Source of the DNA: Botryosphaeria dothidea
Taxonomy: Eukaryota; Ascomycota; Dothideomycetes; Botryosphaeriales; Botryosphaeriaceae
Assembly: GCA_011503125.2 (NCBI GenBank)
Contig: WWBZ02000040.1
Location: 992,001-1,056,000 of the forward strand
Reading direction: 5' to 3'
DNA: 64,000 nucleotides
Shown: in pieces, positions 11,484 to 25,567 of the stretch
Layout: the number at the start of each line of letters is the position of its first letter
Position numbering within the stretch: position 1 is the stretch's first letter
The notes under the pieces: model-generated
Seen by the model: only the letters and a program-made list of their open reading frames with translations
Databases searched by the model: none
What the model was told of the DNA's origin: nothing
Translations under genes and position numbers: made by a program

Positions 11484-13163
11484 ATGGAAGATGAGGATTT
11501 CTTGATGTGTTCTTGGGAGCTACACTGTGGAAAGTCTTTGCCTGCGAAGACGTATTTTCCCGGTAAATCAGAGCGCGTGATCGGGAAGGACCGCCGAAAG
11601 AAAGTCAGTCCACGCGACCTTCAGGACGGCGGAAAGTTCAGGCCAATCGTCAAGCTGTTCAGTGTGTTGAACGGCCAGACATACCAAGGTACTGGCTGGC
11701 TGATTCGAGACGATCTCGTTGTCACGGCCGGACACAACGTCGTTGACAAGCTATCCGACAAACCGAAGTCCCATACCTTTGCTACGAGTGTCGTAGTGTA
11801 TGTTGGATACGGTGGAGAGGACACCAAGGGTAGTAAGAATGTTCATCGCAGGGAAGGCACCAAGGTTGTTACATCGTATAATTGGGTCTCTAAGCAGGAA
11901 CCGGCCAACGACTTTGCTTTCGTGAAGCTGAGCAAAAGATTTGAGAACGTCAGCCCGATCAAGTATCTGACTACCCCGCTTTTCGAAACTGCCAACCTCT
12001 GTGTCGTTGGCTATCCTGGAGACAAGCAGCAAGGAGGCGAGTATGGAGCAGAGATGGACAAGGAACTCGCCAAGGTGCAATGGAAGCTCAAGAAAGCCGA
12101 CGGCCTTCTGGCCTACCGAATTTTCAACTTTTGGAGGTAATCACCATGAAAGAATTGGGGAATCTCATTCTGACTAGCATAAGGCAATTCTGGCTCACCT
12201 GTTCTTTACGAGAAGGATGGTAACGTATTTGCCATTGGTACACATGTGGACACCATCAACGACTGCAATCGGGCCAGCCCCATCATCGAGAACTCGGTCA
12301 ACTCATACAGTTCAATTCTGGATCGTTTCTTTCAACATACCTGGCCTGCGCCTCACGCCACGTTCCGTTCTCGCTTCCTCCTCAAACCCCGGCCTAAACG
12401 CAGCTCTGTCGACATCCGCGTGGAGGTTCATAGCTTGTACCTACCACCATTGAGCCATCGTCAACGGAGGAATGATCTATACCTTGCTGAGCGGAAATCC
12501 GCCAATTCTATCGGAAATTCGTTGCCACATGTCTCAGCCCTCGATACCTCAGCCCGCGACACCTTGCATGTTTTCCCAGCGCTCGTTGCAGCTGCCGACG
12601 CATTCATTGGATATACTTTGCACTGTCCCTCAGCAGAATCTCCATCAATCACCCCAGGTTCATTCAGAAGCTCTTTTACCAATCCCGCTATCCAAGCAGA
12701 ATGCGATTTCCAGTCCTTTTTCCTAAATATGGAAGGGAAACTCGACAAAGTTATCCGCTCTGACTTGTTCAGACGTTACGAGAAGCTGCGCCCACTGGTC
12801 TTACCTTTTTCGACTGAATTGCTTGGCCCAATGGAACAATTCGTTACCGAGATGGCTGCTCAGTTTGCTCCACAGGTGGACATGCGAGACCTGTTGAGGA
12901 ACGGGAGCAAGGCTCACCACAAGGATGCAAAGTCGAGACAGAACTCATATCATGCTCGTCCGGACTTGACCGCTCTGATTCACCGTGCTCTCTTTGCCAG
13001 GGCGGCATTTGAGCTCCTACATCAACCTGGCAGCAGGGCTGACCCTATGTTTGCACGGCGAGAGGCTAATTTGAAGCTCTCGACGGCCAAAGCAAAGAAG
13101 CTAAAGCAATCCGTCTATGACATTTTGCATGATTTCAGAGGTGATATTCTTGGGTTCTTGTGA
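11484..13163 (+). CDS. V8-type (S1B-like) trypsin-fold serine protease, frameshifted
   Basis: Serine endopeptidase of the V8/glutamyl type with a long C-terminal extension. Exon 1 is 11484-12136 and exon 2 is 12184-13163; the 47 bp intron (12137-12183) has GTAATC and ATAAG borders. The catalytic His is in VVTAGHNVVD (residue 84) and Asp in ANDFAFVKL (residue 143). Exon 2 opens with NSGSPVLYEKDG, the serine motif. The frame of exon 1 is one base out at its end: GLLAYRI is followed by FNFW, whereas one T fewer in the TTTT at 12121-12124 gives ISTFGG and then joins NSGSP to form the textbook motif. The ~300 aa after the protease domain contain KLDKVIRSDLFRRYEKLRPLV and are unlike any family I recognise. 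There is no signal peptide, so the enzyme would be intracellular. Either recently broken or a homopolymer error. Confidence 0.75.
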
Positions 13164-16062
13164 ATCCTTTTGTTTACTTTGCTTTTCAACGGCGTGATTT
13201 CAAGCAAGTGCTGGGATTGAAGGCTTGAAAATGAGCGATAATAGGAACGTATGAATTTTATAGAGTTCCACACCAAATTTGTTGTCCCCATCCAGCTTCT
13301 GATCTTTCCTTCTAACAATATTTATTCATGCTTTGCTGAGTATAACATCTTTCCTATCTCCTCATTCTAGTATATGTACGTAGATTCCGAAGTTGGAGTC
13401 ATGCTTAATCCTCTCACAACCCGGTTGCGGTTTATTCCAACAACCATATCTCGCGCTACGCTTGCTACAGAGCTCGTGCCACAAAACCCAGCAGGAAACA
13501 CCGGCCAACAACGTTGTGGCCTGGCATTCGTCCAAGGAGATAGCTCTCATACTAAATGCATTGTAGCGGTGGCGCAGCTTACCAACATGCGCTCTCGCTC
13601 CGCCGCCACGTCGCATCAATGCGGGCTTTGTGTCCCCTGATTCTGCGCGCGCAGTTCTCTCGATCAGTGCTCAAATTCTTGAACGTCACCACACGCACTT
13701 TACCGTCTGTTCGGATCCTGCAGCATATGCAACCGAAATAGATGGGATCATCATCGAGCCCGGTGTGCGTGGCCCTTCCTGCGCCCATCAACAACCCTCA
13801 GACCCTGATCGCCTCAGTCGGCCCTGGAAAAGCCGGCGAGACAGACTCAGCTCGCTGCCATGAAGACAGGGTTCAGCGGCCTCATTTCGATGACTTCGCC
13901 CATCCTGAACTCTGAGCGAAATCAACAAGATTACTGTGAGTACAGAGAGATATTGCGGCTGACCGCTAGCGCGAAGTACTTTTTCTTGTATCAGAGTCCT
14001 GTCGGCCGCCATACCCTCTTGCATAGGACTTCCTGGCCATGGAGGAATGAAGCATAAGACTTCTGCACGTCCAGATCGGAGCATGAGACACCTCAGCCCA
14101 CGGGCAGTCAACAGCCAGCTGAGTAGCATTCATGTTTCTTTTTCCCACGGCCTCAATTGTCACGTATGACCACAGGTCGCAGAATGCAGACAACATCGTC
14201 CCAACTCCTTCGTCTAAGCCCTTCCCCTCGTCTTCCCCACCTCAACCCTCCCACCTTCCCATTCCCTCCTCCTATTCCCGGCGTGCGAGAGATACAAGAA
14301 CGCTGCACTCACCAACGCCACGCCGGCCGTATTCGTCCGCAGTGTTTCCACCCAATCCTTCTCCATGATAGGTGCAGAAGTCGGGATTCCGGAAACAGGC
14401 ATTGAAGCACCGGAATCACGTGGAAGCCAACCTTGGATCTATACAGATCCAACCCTTATAAATCAAAGACAACTACCTATAGTAAAAACGAATCTTCAGA
14501 GTTACGTTTTATAACCCCTATACTAGGATTTATTATTGAGTAGAAGCCGAGACTAAGAGGTATTGATTTTTGTTAGAAGTTTCCTAAGAGTATCAAAACG
14601 GCTTAGAACTTAAAGGTGAGCTAAATTACAAGAGGACATACGGTTTGCGTAAAGGCAAGCTCATGCGAAGTAGAAGCGCGTGCTGCGTAGCCACGTGATT
14701 ACTCGAGAGCGTGATCCGTGGTCACTTTGGTCGGGAAGCCGTGACAGTATTATACTAGCTATAGAAAGCTAAGGTACGGGCTTTCTAACTCAAAGAAGCC
14801 TTCATTATGTGTGCCACACTCTGTTGCAGCGTGGAAGGCAATATGGCGGCATTGTTCTGCTGAAACTGGTAGAGCATGAAAATATATGCTCTGGAACCTC
14901 GACACAACCCAAGCGGCTCACAAACGACTCAGCACATTAATGTTGGCCCGTGATATGTTCAACTTGAGGAGCACCGCTCTATTAACGCAAGCGATGGCCA
15001 GAAACCTACTGTAAATGCCACGGACTTCCAGCATCATCGCCGGGTGTTTACCTAGCGCAAAGCGGCAGCACCCGCAGCGCTGCGCTGTCAGTTCAACCAC
15101 AGTCAACAAAAGCCCATCGCGCGCCCTTCCAATTCGCCATCTGCCATTTCTTCTTTCCCCTCTCGCCTATACACCTGCACCCAATCAGCCGCTTCCCCCC
15201 TGTGCGAGTCAAGCTAGGAGGGAGATCCGGTAGTCATCGGAGGGGATCCCTGCCCAACTCCCGGATGCGGTCTGCGCTAGCGAAGTCCCTGAAATCAAAC
15301 CACAACATAGCCGGCGCGCGCTCGCCTGACATTGCTGTCGTGCCTGTAGACGCGCGCTGTTCTACCACGCAAATTGCCGCCCTGATCGTTCGCCGGACGG
15401 TCGAGTCCGTCCGGACTCCGAACGCTCCGTCTCCGTGCGAGATGCGGCGGCTTGTGCTCGTGCCTCAGGTAGAACGAGGCGCGAATCGCGCTGATGACTG
15501 CAGGAACACCAGTTGGCGAAGTGCTGCGTACCTGAATATGGGGAACCCGATACACTGACGAGATCGAGACAATAGCCAATCGCACTTCTGGCCTTCCAAA
15601 GTAGCTCGACGACAATGCAAATAACCAGCGAAACCCCATAGCACGGCAAGTCGCATGCCGAAGCGACCTAAAACGGGACGTAGCCTCCCCCAACGTCTGC
15701 AGGCGAGGAAGAAAAAAAAAAAGAATTAAAGTTACCGCACACATCCGCAGGACCAAGCGCCGGAAGAAATCTCACACCGACAAAGGACAAAAAAGATCCA
15801 TCTACTCGTATGTAAGTGGTGGTTTTGGCTTGGCTGTAACCATGGTGCGATAACGCGCCCAATATACCGAGTCAAGCCTTTCTGGAAGCCAAGAACGACA
15901 GTGCTTGTCTCTGTATATAGCTAGACACCGCGCCTGAGCACCTCCTCCCATCCCAACAGCTCTTCTGTTCTCTTGACTTTTCTTGTGCACAGTTTTACAG
16001 TCTCTCTTTTTTCCTTCCTTACCCGACGACTGCGTCGTCGCAGCCACTCTTTTTTTTTTACC
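13164..16062. other. Gene-free region with an AT-rich repeat relic
   Basis: Nothing convincingly coding is found in 2.9 kb. About 14430-14640 is AT- and TpA-rich with no open frame and looks like a decayed repeat; the adjoining 14640-14780 includes GTAGCCACGTGATTAC. A poly-A tract lies at 15710-15723. The last ~150 bp are the promoter of the carboxylesterase. Confidence 0.5.
15914..15919 (+). promoter_or_regulatory. TATA-like box of the carboxylesterase gene
   Basis: TATATA at 15914-15919, 144 bp upstream of the ATG at 16063, followed by a CT-rich leader, a typical fungal promoter arrangement. Confidence 0.45.
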
Positions 16063-17930
16063 ATGCGCACCACCACACTCCTTCCCCTCCTGGCCGCCGC
16101 CGTCCAAGCAGTCGACCCGCTCGTCGACGTCGGCTACGCCAAATACCGCGGCTTCACCGACGGCGCCGTGACGAAATGGTTCGGCGTGCGCTTCGCCGCG
16201 CCGCCGACGGGCGACAACCGCTTCCGCGAGCCGCAGGACCCAGAGCCCGTCGCCGACATCGTCGAAGCCAAAACAGTACGTTCGCAAAAAAACAAAAACC
16301 CCCCACCTCCTCCTGCAAAAAAAGAAGAATAAACACCCGCGATGGTGCTAACAAAAAACCAAAACAGCAAGGCCCCATCTGCCCCCCGCAACAGCCCACC
16401 GACTTCACCGTCAGCCCGGACGCGCCCAACCGCTTCACCGTCGACGAGGACTGCCTCTTCCTGTCGGTGACGGCGCCATCCGACGCGCGCGCCCGCCCCG
16501 TCCTCTTCTGGATCCAGGGCGGCGGCTTCACGTCCAACAGCAACGCCAACTACAACGCCAGCGCCATCGCGGCCGACGGCGACGTCGTCGTCGTGCAGAT
16601 CGTGCGTCCCCCTCCCCCGCGAGAGCTCTCTTCCACTGACTACAGCTGCTGATTCCTGCAGAACTACCGCGTCGGCATGTACGGCTTCCTGCAGAGCAAG
16701 GAGGTGCAGGCCGACGGCAGCCTGAACGCCGGCGTTAAGGACATGATCAAAGCCCTCGAGTGGGTGCAAGCCCACATCGCGAAGTTCGGCGGCGACCCGG
16801 CGCAGGTCGTCATCGACGGCATCAGCGCGGGCGGCAGCGGCGTCGCGCTGCTGCTGGCGGCCAACAACGGCACGCTGGGGGGCCCGGCCGGGCTGTTCGC
16901 GGGGGGCATCCTCGAGAGCGGCGGGTGGACGACGATGCGGACGCTGGCGCAGGGGCAGGAGCAGTACGACTGCCTGGCCGAGGAGAAGGGGTGCACCGGG
17001 GACGACTCGCTGGCGTGCTTGCGGGCGCTGAACGCGTCGGCGGTGCGGACGAGCAAGTGCTGGTTCGGGCCGCACGTGGACGGGGAGCTGTTCACGGGGA
17101 GCCTGTTTGAGATGTACGGTGCGGGCAGTGTGGCGAAGGTGCCGACGATCATGGGCGCGTGTGCGAACGAGGGGACCAAGTACTCGGCGCCTGAAAATAC
17201 GAATTCGACGGCCGATGCGGAGACGTACTTCCTCGGCCAGGACCCGACGCTGACGAATGCCAGTCTGGCGATCATGGATGCGCTGTATGTCGACCAGCCG
17301 GCGCCGGTCTTTCCGGGGAAGGGCGCCAAGTGGCGGCAGGCGGCCAATGCTATTGCGGATGTGGGCACGCATTGCATTATTCGGGTCCTGCAGAACGCGT
17401 TGGTGGCTGCCGGCGCGCCGACGTGGACGTACAAGTATGCCGTCCGCGATCCTGAGGACGAGCGTGACGGATACGGCGTCTGGCACGTCGTCAACATGTA
17501 CGCCATTTTCGGTCCTAATAACACGGATGGTGATGCCCCGGCAAGCTACCTCGACGGAGGCGAGAATGTGCCGGCCATTGCGCAGACGCGTGCGTACTGG
17601 ACGAGCTTCGTCAAGAATGGAAACCCCAACACGGACAGGGCGGAGGGGGCGCCGGAGTGGAACGAGTGGACGGGCTGGGAAGGCCGGGAGAGGCTGGTGA
17701 TTGAGACGGGGAAGACGCGCATGGAGAGCATGAGCGAGGCGCAGGCGCTGAGGTGCGAGGCGACATATGAGTTCAGCAAGGCCTTGGGAGCGCCAAGGTC
17801 TGGAGACGACAAGACCGAGTTGGATCAGGCGAAGGCGGATGCGGCTCTGGCGGCGCCGGATTGCGGGTTTGATAATGGATGTAAGGGAACCGTGAAGGTG
17901 AGCCGGAGGAGGAGAGGTCTCCGGGCCTGA
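16063..17930 (+). CDS. Secreted type-B carboxylesterase
   Basis: Alpha/beta-hydrolase of the carboxylesterase/lipase family, predicted extracellular ester hydrolase. Exons are 16063-16275, 16368-16601 and 16662-17930; introns are 92 bp (16276-16367, branch GCTAAC) and 60 bp (16602-16661). Length 571 aa. The signal peptide is MRTTTLLPLLAAAVQA. Family features follow in order: GVRFAAPPTGDNRFREP, EDCLFLSV, the oxyanion-hole motif IQGGGF, NYRVG, and the nucleophile elbow GISAGGSG (Ser204; the usual GESAGG has Ile in place of Glu). The acid residue is Glu319 (CANEGT) and the base His424 (GVWHVVN). Four NxS/T sites are visible. The C-terminus ends in basic residues. Convergent with the malR-like gene. 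Substrate cannot be read from the sequence. Confidence 0.9.
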
Positions 17931-18338
17931 GTAGTTGACGGGATTCCTTCCAATCACAGGACCTGTTGACATTAATCAGGTTTAGGTTTGAGGAAAATGT
18001 GGAAGGGACTGTCAATTCGTCTGTATTTGTGACGTTGAATATGAGAATATTATTCGAGCTTCTTTTCCAAACATTTTGGTACCTTTCAAGCTCGGTGCGG
18101 AATGGACCACGCTGCCCTGCAGGCATCTATGTATAACGGCCCGCCTGGTTCATGCCGTCGGTTCAAACAATGTTGTAACATGCCCTTCCCGTGGGGGAGT
18201 GGAGGCATACACGTCCATGCAACTGTCTAAAAAGACCAACTACACTTGTTTCCGGACGAATGCTTCCGGTCCCCACGGGTCGGCCCTGGCTGCCATGACC
18301 ACGAACAAATTGGCAAATGAACTCATCAGAGCATCCAC

Positions 18339-19874
18339 TCATTCTCCCCACGAAGCAACCGTACTCAACGGGCTCGCGACCAGCATCTGGATCTCTTCCA
18401 TCCCCGGATACAGCTCCTTAATCTTCTCAAACTTCTGATTCAAGATCCTCTTATGCTTCGGATCAATGCGCGGGAAGGCGAACAAGAACTTCTTCAAAAA
18501 CAGCACATCATCCACGCGCTGCAGCGTGTCCTCAGTCGGCGCCTGGGGCAGGTTGATGATGACGTCGAGGATCGAGTTGGTGATCTCGAACAGCTTGTGC
18601 AGGATGCCGGAGCCGTGGATGCCGACGGCCTCGGGGGAGAGGTGGGTGATGCACAGGCGCAGCTCGCTGGACAGGCGCAGCGGCATGGTCAGCGAGAGGC
18701 CGCCGGAGGGCGTCTGCTCGCCGTCGACGTCAGTCGAGAGCAGCATGCTTGAGATGGCCATCTGCCATAGCATGGTGCGCAGCCACTGGCGGGTGATGAT
18801 GATGTCGGCCTGCTGCATGGCGGGTAGCATCGTCGGCAGCTCGATCTGCCACCGCTCATCCTCGAGTTGGCGATGTTTGCTGTTGATCCATTCCGACGGG
18901 ATCTGTGAGCGGTCGCCGCGCCAGTAGTCGACGAATTGGCGGTCTATGAGCGAGAAGGTCTGGATCAGGTAGTTCCAGCCTTGCTGGATCACGGGCGAGA
19001 TGGACGGGTCATGCTCGGGAAGTGTTGGAAGCGGGTCCAGCAGGATGGGCTCCCAGTCCGTCAGAGCCGAGAATCGTTCGTGGATGAAGCACTCCCAATA
19101 GGCACGCTGCCACTGGGCGCGTTGGGAGAGGGTAAAGGCCCCCATGTGTTCGGAGTCGTCGATGTGCAGCATTTTGACCAGCGATTGGGCTTCACGAAGG
19201 TGGAGCAAGGCCAGTTCGGTCTTCTGGAGGCCCATCAGGCTGATCTCAATGAAGATGCTGGTCATGACCTGCAGAGGCGTAGGCTGCATGGTGATGGATA
19301 TGCGCGGACGGTGGTCGAAACACAGCTGCACAAGGTTGGAAATCTGGTCGCGGATGCCCGGCATGCATTGCAAAAAGTCTACTCTCGCCAAGTTGATGGT
19401 GACACCGGCGAATATGTACAGGAACGAGAGGGCCTCCGGATCCGTGTCCATGCGCTTCACACAGCTGCGGATTTCGGACTCGGTAATGACCGGACTGGCT
19501 GGATAGACATCTGCTATGTATTCCGGGAGCAAGGCCAGGAAGAAATAGGGATCCGGATGGTCTGGAATAGCTGGCTGAGCGGTGGTCAAGGGCGGGGCAG
19601 GAACCGAAGTCGGCGGCGGGGCAGGAGCGACGTCGACAGGCGTGTGGGGCGAGTGGGACTTGCTGGTGCTCTTCCGGTAGGCGTGGATGACGGCGCCTCT
19701 GCCTTGAGCATTCTTCCTGGACGAGCCGCGGTTCTTGGAGGTGTAGACGCATTTGAGGTTCAGGTGTGAGCATTGCTGACATCGGTCCTGGCCGTTGCAC
19801 CTGACCTTGCGGCGGCGACACGCATCGCAGGCCTGGGCAGAGCGGCGTTGGTTGACCACGGCTTGGATATCCAT
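18339..19874 (-). CDS. malR: Zn2Cys6 transcription factor, putative maltose regulator
   Basis: Fungal binuclear zinc-cluster regulator. From the start at 19874 the protein is 511 aa. The cysteines lie at residues 16, 19, 26, 32, 35 and 42, spaced CX2CX6CX5CX2CX6C, in the sequence CDACRRRKVRCNGQDRCQQC. A Pro/Ala-rich linker and a fungal-type middle homology domain follow (ESEIRSCVKRMDTDPEALSFLYIFAG; QRAQWQRAYWECFIHERF). An upstream in-frame ATG at 19958 would add 28 Ala/Pro-rich residues; I prefer the shorter form because zinc clusters usually sit near the N-terminus. The domain pattern resembles MAL-activator-type regulators, and the neighbours are a sugar permease and an alpha-glucosidase, as in the Aspergillus oryzae malR-malP-malT cluster. 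The symbol is by context, not proof. Confidence 0.78.
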   Translation of the reverse strand: MDIQAVVNQRRSAQACDACRRRKVRCNGQDRCQQCSHLNLKCVYTSKNRGSSRKNAQGRGAVIHAYRKSTSKSHSPHTPVDVAPAPPPTSVPAPPLTTAQPAIPDHPDPYFFLALLPEYIADVYPASPVITESEIRSCVKRMDTDPEALSFLYIFAGVTINLARVDFLQCMPGIRDQISNLVQLCFDHRPRISITMQPTPLQVMTSIFIEISLMGLQKTELALLHLREAQSLVKMLHIDDSEHMGAFTLSQRAQWQRAYWECFIHERFSALTDWEPILLDPLPTLPEHDPSISPVIQQGWNYLIQTFSLIDRQFVDYWRGDRSQIPSEWINSKHRQLEDERWQIELPTMLPAMQQADIIITRQWLRTMLWQMAISSMLLSTDVDGEQTPSGGLSLTMPLRLSSELRLCITHLSPEAVGIHGSGILHKLFEITNSILDVIINLPQAPTEDTLQRVDDVLFLKKFLFAFPRIDPKHKRILNQKFEKIKELYPGMEEIQMLVASPLSTVASWGE

Positions 19875-20315
19875 GGTTGACACATGTGGGGCAGACGCGG
19901 GCGCGGCCTGGGAGAGAGCGCTGACAGCGGCGTGGTGAGGAGGAGAACAGAGTGGCATGCGTTAAATAGCGCGCGTCATGCTTGGCGCTTCCTTCCTGGA
20001 CCGCTCCCGCATTGCACTAGCCCGGAGCGGCAAGGCCTCGGCTGTGCCTTGCTCTTTGGTGCTATAGTTCCTGCAGCCTGGAAATCACACGCCCTGATTG
20101 AAGGGTTTTCTGCCCTCCATCATGTGAAAATCTGTACATTTTTCCCTATTCCCTGCTGCTCCAGATCGGGCTCTACCACCGACCACACGCGGACTTAACG
20201 GCTGCGCAACGACCGCATGAAACCGCTAACCGCTCATTATGCTAATAAAGACCATGAAAGCAATAGCTCCCTCGTGAAATCATGTCATCATCTGACTCGC
20301 CGGTACCCGCGCCAC

Positions 20316-22282
20316 TCATGCGTGCTCCACTCGCTCGACCTGCACCTTCAGCTCGTCCTTCTTGAGCGAGGATGTGCTTGCCGTGTCCGGGGTGCCCGCC
20401 GCCGCGAACTGGTCCACCACCGTCCTCGAGAACTTCCGCGCCGCCACCTTCTTCTCGAACAGGATGTCCAGCTCGCCGTACGTGCGGCCCTTGGGCTCCG
20501 GCAGCCGCCAGAACGTCCACACCGCGCACAGCAGGCACGAGCCCGCCCAGAAGAAGCCCGTCTTGGCCCCCCAGTTCCACGCCGACGGGTTGAGCATGCG
20601 CGGCGTCAGCACGTTGGTGACGACGCCCGTGACATTGTACAGCACGCGCGCGAGCACCACCGTCTTGGCCCGCAGCCGGTTCGAGCTCAGCTCCGCCACG
20701 AGCGAGTAGCACACGGGGCCGACGGTGGCGTCGTAGATGAAGGTGTACACCAGCAGGCAGCTGCCGATCGCCCACTGCGCCGCCGCGTTGCCGCGCGAGA
20801 CGATGCCCAGGCACCCGATGACGCCCAGCATCGCGCACATGGCCACCTGCCCGCCGAAGTACAGCGTGCGCCGCCCGAACCAGCCCATCAGCGCCCACGA
20901 CGACACGGTGCCGATGGCCCCGAGCGCGTACTGCGCCATCGACATGGTGAAGCTGTGCTCCGTGCTCATGCCCGCCTGCTTGTAGAAGTAGGTCGAGAAG
21001 CCCATGAAGGTGCTGCCGCACAGCGTCTGGATCGCCCACGTGCAGCACACCACCTCGGTGCGCCGCAGGTCCGTCTTCGAGAAGCAGTCCCTGTACGACG
21101 TGCCCGCCGAGTGCGCCTTCTCCAGCTCGTTTGTCATCTCCATCATCGCGATCGTCTCGTCCGCGTTGAAGTTGGGGTCCTTGCCGGCCGACGTGAGCCG
21201 GAGGAGCGCCTTCTTTGCGTCGTCGCGCCGCTCCTTGCGGATCAGCCACCATGGGGATTCGGGCGCGAAGCACACGCCGACGATGATCGGGATCGGCCAC
21301 ATCCACTGGAGGGCGAAGGGGATCTTGTATCCCCACTTGTCGCTGCGCGTGAGCATGCCGCGGAGCACCGACGACGCAATCAGTTGTCCGAAAACCCAGC
21401 ACAGGTTAATGTACGTGGTGAGATAGGCTCGGAGGGCGACGGGGCAGACCTCTGCGGCGTAGGTCGTGGTGATGGTCTGGAAGACACCTGCAGGTTTGTC
21501 AGCGGGGGGGTCGAGTGATGGGCTGATCGGTCGGGAAACTCACCCCACGGGATGCCGCAGAGAAGCGAGCCGATGAAAAGCGTGTGAGTGTTCTCCGCGA
21601 AGAAGACGATGAAGATGAAGCCGATGACGGCGATCAGAGACGCGATCATCGTCTTCCTGTATCCGAAGCGCTCCGCGGCGATGCCGTTGAGGAAGAGACC
21701 CGTGATTTCGCCGATGAGGGCTGCATTCGAGAGCAGGTTCTGCCAAGTGGCAGTGACCTCGTAGGTGCCATTTGCCAATTGGACGCCGAACGCCTTCTTG
21801 AATGGATCGTAGGCATAAAGATTGTTGATGAGCGTCTTGTCGAAGCCCTCCATGACAATGGCGGTCGACAGGAAGACGGACCAGCCAACGGCATATGGGT
21901 AGGTCTTGAGACCTGGTAAGTGTCTGTTAGCATTGTTTGCTCTGCAGGATTGGTTTGGTCCAAGAAACGATGCAAGCTGCGGTGGTCATGAAACATTCGT
22001 CAAGACGCGGGTATCATCCCGTTTTCTCGACACTTCGAGCCAGATCGAAGCCCAAACCTCGCATGCGTATTCGCAACCGCTGCTGCAGTCCTTTGGGACC
22101 AATTGAATGCACTAACCTTGCCAGAGGCTCATGCTCTGCTCCGCTTGGGTGGCATTTGCCGCGTCATGGACCAGGTCCTTGACATGGGCATGGCTGACGG
22201 ACATCTGGCGGACCTGGGCGTCATCCAGGGTCACGACGTCGGGACGGGAGCCGATAGCAGCCTTCTCCTGGTTGGTAGTCAT
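20316..22282 (-). CDS. malP: MFS maltose-type sugar permease
   Basis: Proton-coupled sugar transporter of the plasma membrane, most like the maltose/alpha-glucoside permeases (yeast Mal31, Aspergillus MalP). Exons are 22117-22282, 21544-21912 and 20316-21487; introns are 204 bp (21913-22116, unusually long here) and 56 bp (21488-21543). Length 568 aa. About twelve hydrophobic segments are visible. Signatures include GFLKT-type entry at the first exon junction, STAIVMEGFDKTLINNLYA, ERFGYRKTM, the half-way motif PESPWWLIRKERRDDAKKAL, FGRRTLYFGGQ and PEPKGRTYGELDILFEKKV, the sugar-porter end motif. The start at 22282 is chosen over an in-frame ATG at 22387. Divergent from malT across about 1 kb, which suggests co-regulation. 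Confidence 0.9.
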
Positions 22283-23303
22283 GGTGACTGGGGATTGGGC
22301 AGGCCTTGCGACCGTCTGCAAGAGAGATTGAGATTGTGCAGTGTCGACCGAAGAAGGGAAGTGGTCGTTGTTTGATGCAGGAGTCAATGCGTTATCAGCG
22401 GGAAGTCTGGGGAAATATATAGGGCGGACATGTTGGTATAGCGAGAGCTGCCATGTTGGGGTAGTCCGGCCGTGGTGGTGTTAAAGGAAGCGCCTCGCCA
22501 CCGGGAGACAAGGCTTGGAGAGAACGGACCAGAGGCTAAAAGCGCCTCCTTTTTTCTGGTGAAATAGAGAGCGGGCCGACATTGAGCGAATTGGCGGGCG
22601 CAGTCGGCGGGCCATGTGCCTTCTCTCGGGTGCTTGGCCGCTGGGCTTACCGTTGCGACGGGAGCTTGGGACGCGCATCACCAGAGCCGCTTGATCTCCT
22701 TGACCTGCCCGTTGGACTTGGCAGCTTGTTACCCCGGATTTTCGGAGGGATGCTGGGGAAATCCATCCAGCTGCTGCGGCTCCGACATTCGGCCAATGGC
22801 ACCCGCCGCAGCCCCGGATGCGGAAGGCTCTTTCGTCTCGGACCGACATGGGACGAATGACAGCCGCAGCTTGGCACCCCGCTCCACCTCGATCTCCTGC
22901 GCAGCTTCCGCTTTCCGCAGTCCAGCATGCAGCAGTGGGACTGATATCAACTGACGCTGCGGAGAGGGCGGTTTCCCAATTCCGAATTGCGATAACATTG
23001 GGCATAAAGGGCGCTCGAGCGCTGTTACCACCGATACACCTTCTCAGCCATCACCACACCTCTTTCTTTTTGCCTTGCCGAGACCCCGGTCCCGCGCTTT
23101 GCCCACGCTATCAATTTCGCCACGTCAGCCATTGAATCTGTTTCGCCGGACCCCAGATCTGATTCCCCGTTCCTTGCTTCCATCTCCGTGACATCAGCTA
23201 TATCCCCGCGCCTTTCCCCCGGACCCCAGACATTTTCCCCGCCACTTCACCTGTTTCGCAAGCGCCACAAACGCCTCCCGTGTCTACCTGACTATCCCCA
23301 GCC
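22283..23303. promoter_or_regulatory. Divergent malP-malT promoter with CreA-type sites
   Basis: 1,021 bp between two start codons. Seven CCCCRS sites (reverse complement of the carbon-catabolite repressor consensus SYGGRG) lie on the + strand at 22732, 23084, 23151, 23204, 23224, 23237 and 23296. Six of them are within 220 bp of the malT ATG. A 12 bp direct repeat, CCGGACCCCAGA, occurs at 23146-23157 and 23219-23230. A TATA-like ATATATAG lies about 130 bp upstream of the malP ATG (near 22415). Carbon-catabolite repression is inferred, not shown. Confidence 0.6.
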
Positions 23304-25191
<1,888 letters not shown>

Positions 25192-25214
<23 letters not shown>

Positions 25215-25327
25215 TTATTGTCTGGATTGTTGGCATGTCCCATGAGAGGGGTATGAGAGGGTGCCTGCTATATAGACTATTTGACGCTAAACCTAATTCG
25301 GAGCATTCTGAGACTATATTTCCAACA
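25192..25327 (+). mobile_element. MITE copy A, inserted in the malT 3' end
   Basis: 136 bp non-coding element with 10 bp terminal inverted repeats TGTTGGAAAT / ATTTCCAACA and a 5 bp target duplication CTATA (25187-25191 and 25328-25332). It is about 92% identical (11 differences in 137 aligned positions) to copy B at 26106-26242, which lies in the opposite orientation. It supplies the malT stop codon. I do not assign a transposase superfamily. Confidence 0.9.
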
Positions 25328-25550
25328 CTATATCGGTGCTTAGAGTCCTTCAGAGATGTAGATTGCGAAGCTTGATGATAATGAACGCAGATTGCCATGA
25401 TCAACACAAACATAATATCTTCTCCACGAAACCCATAGTGCCAGGTTATTCCAAAATCCTTGCAACTATTCATACAGAAGTGTACAAATATCATAGTAAA
25501 ACTTCAGGGATCGGGCTCATACTCTCGACGTTCACTCTAATATTAGCTGC

Positions 25551-25567
25551 GTTTTTTTTTTTTTTTT
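25551..25567 (+). repeat. Poly-T tract
   Basis: Run of about 17 T between the two MITE copies. On the minus strand it follows the decayed ankyrin segment (minus-strand frame ending GVKKKKK). It may be a slippage-prone mononucleotide repeat. Confidence 0.85.

Noticed and set aside
13374..14405. Several 60-110 codon frames between the protease and carboxylesterase
   Set aside because: Overlapping on both strands, no conserved motif and no splice-consistent continuation.
16134..17972. Long minus-strand frame over the carboxylesterase
   Set aside because: Arg/Pro-rich antisense shadow of a GC-rich gene; it crosses both real introns and has no domain.
20217..21518. 433-codon plus-strand frame over malP
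   Set aside because: Antisense shadow of the permease; composition is Arg/His/Pro-rich and lacks any recognisable motif.
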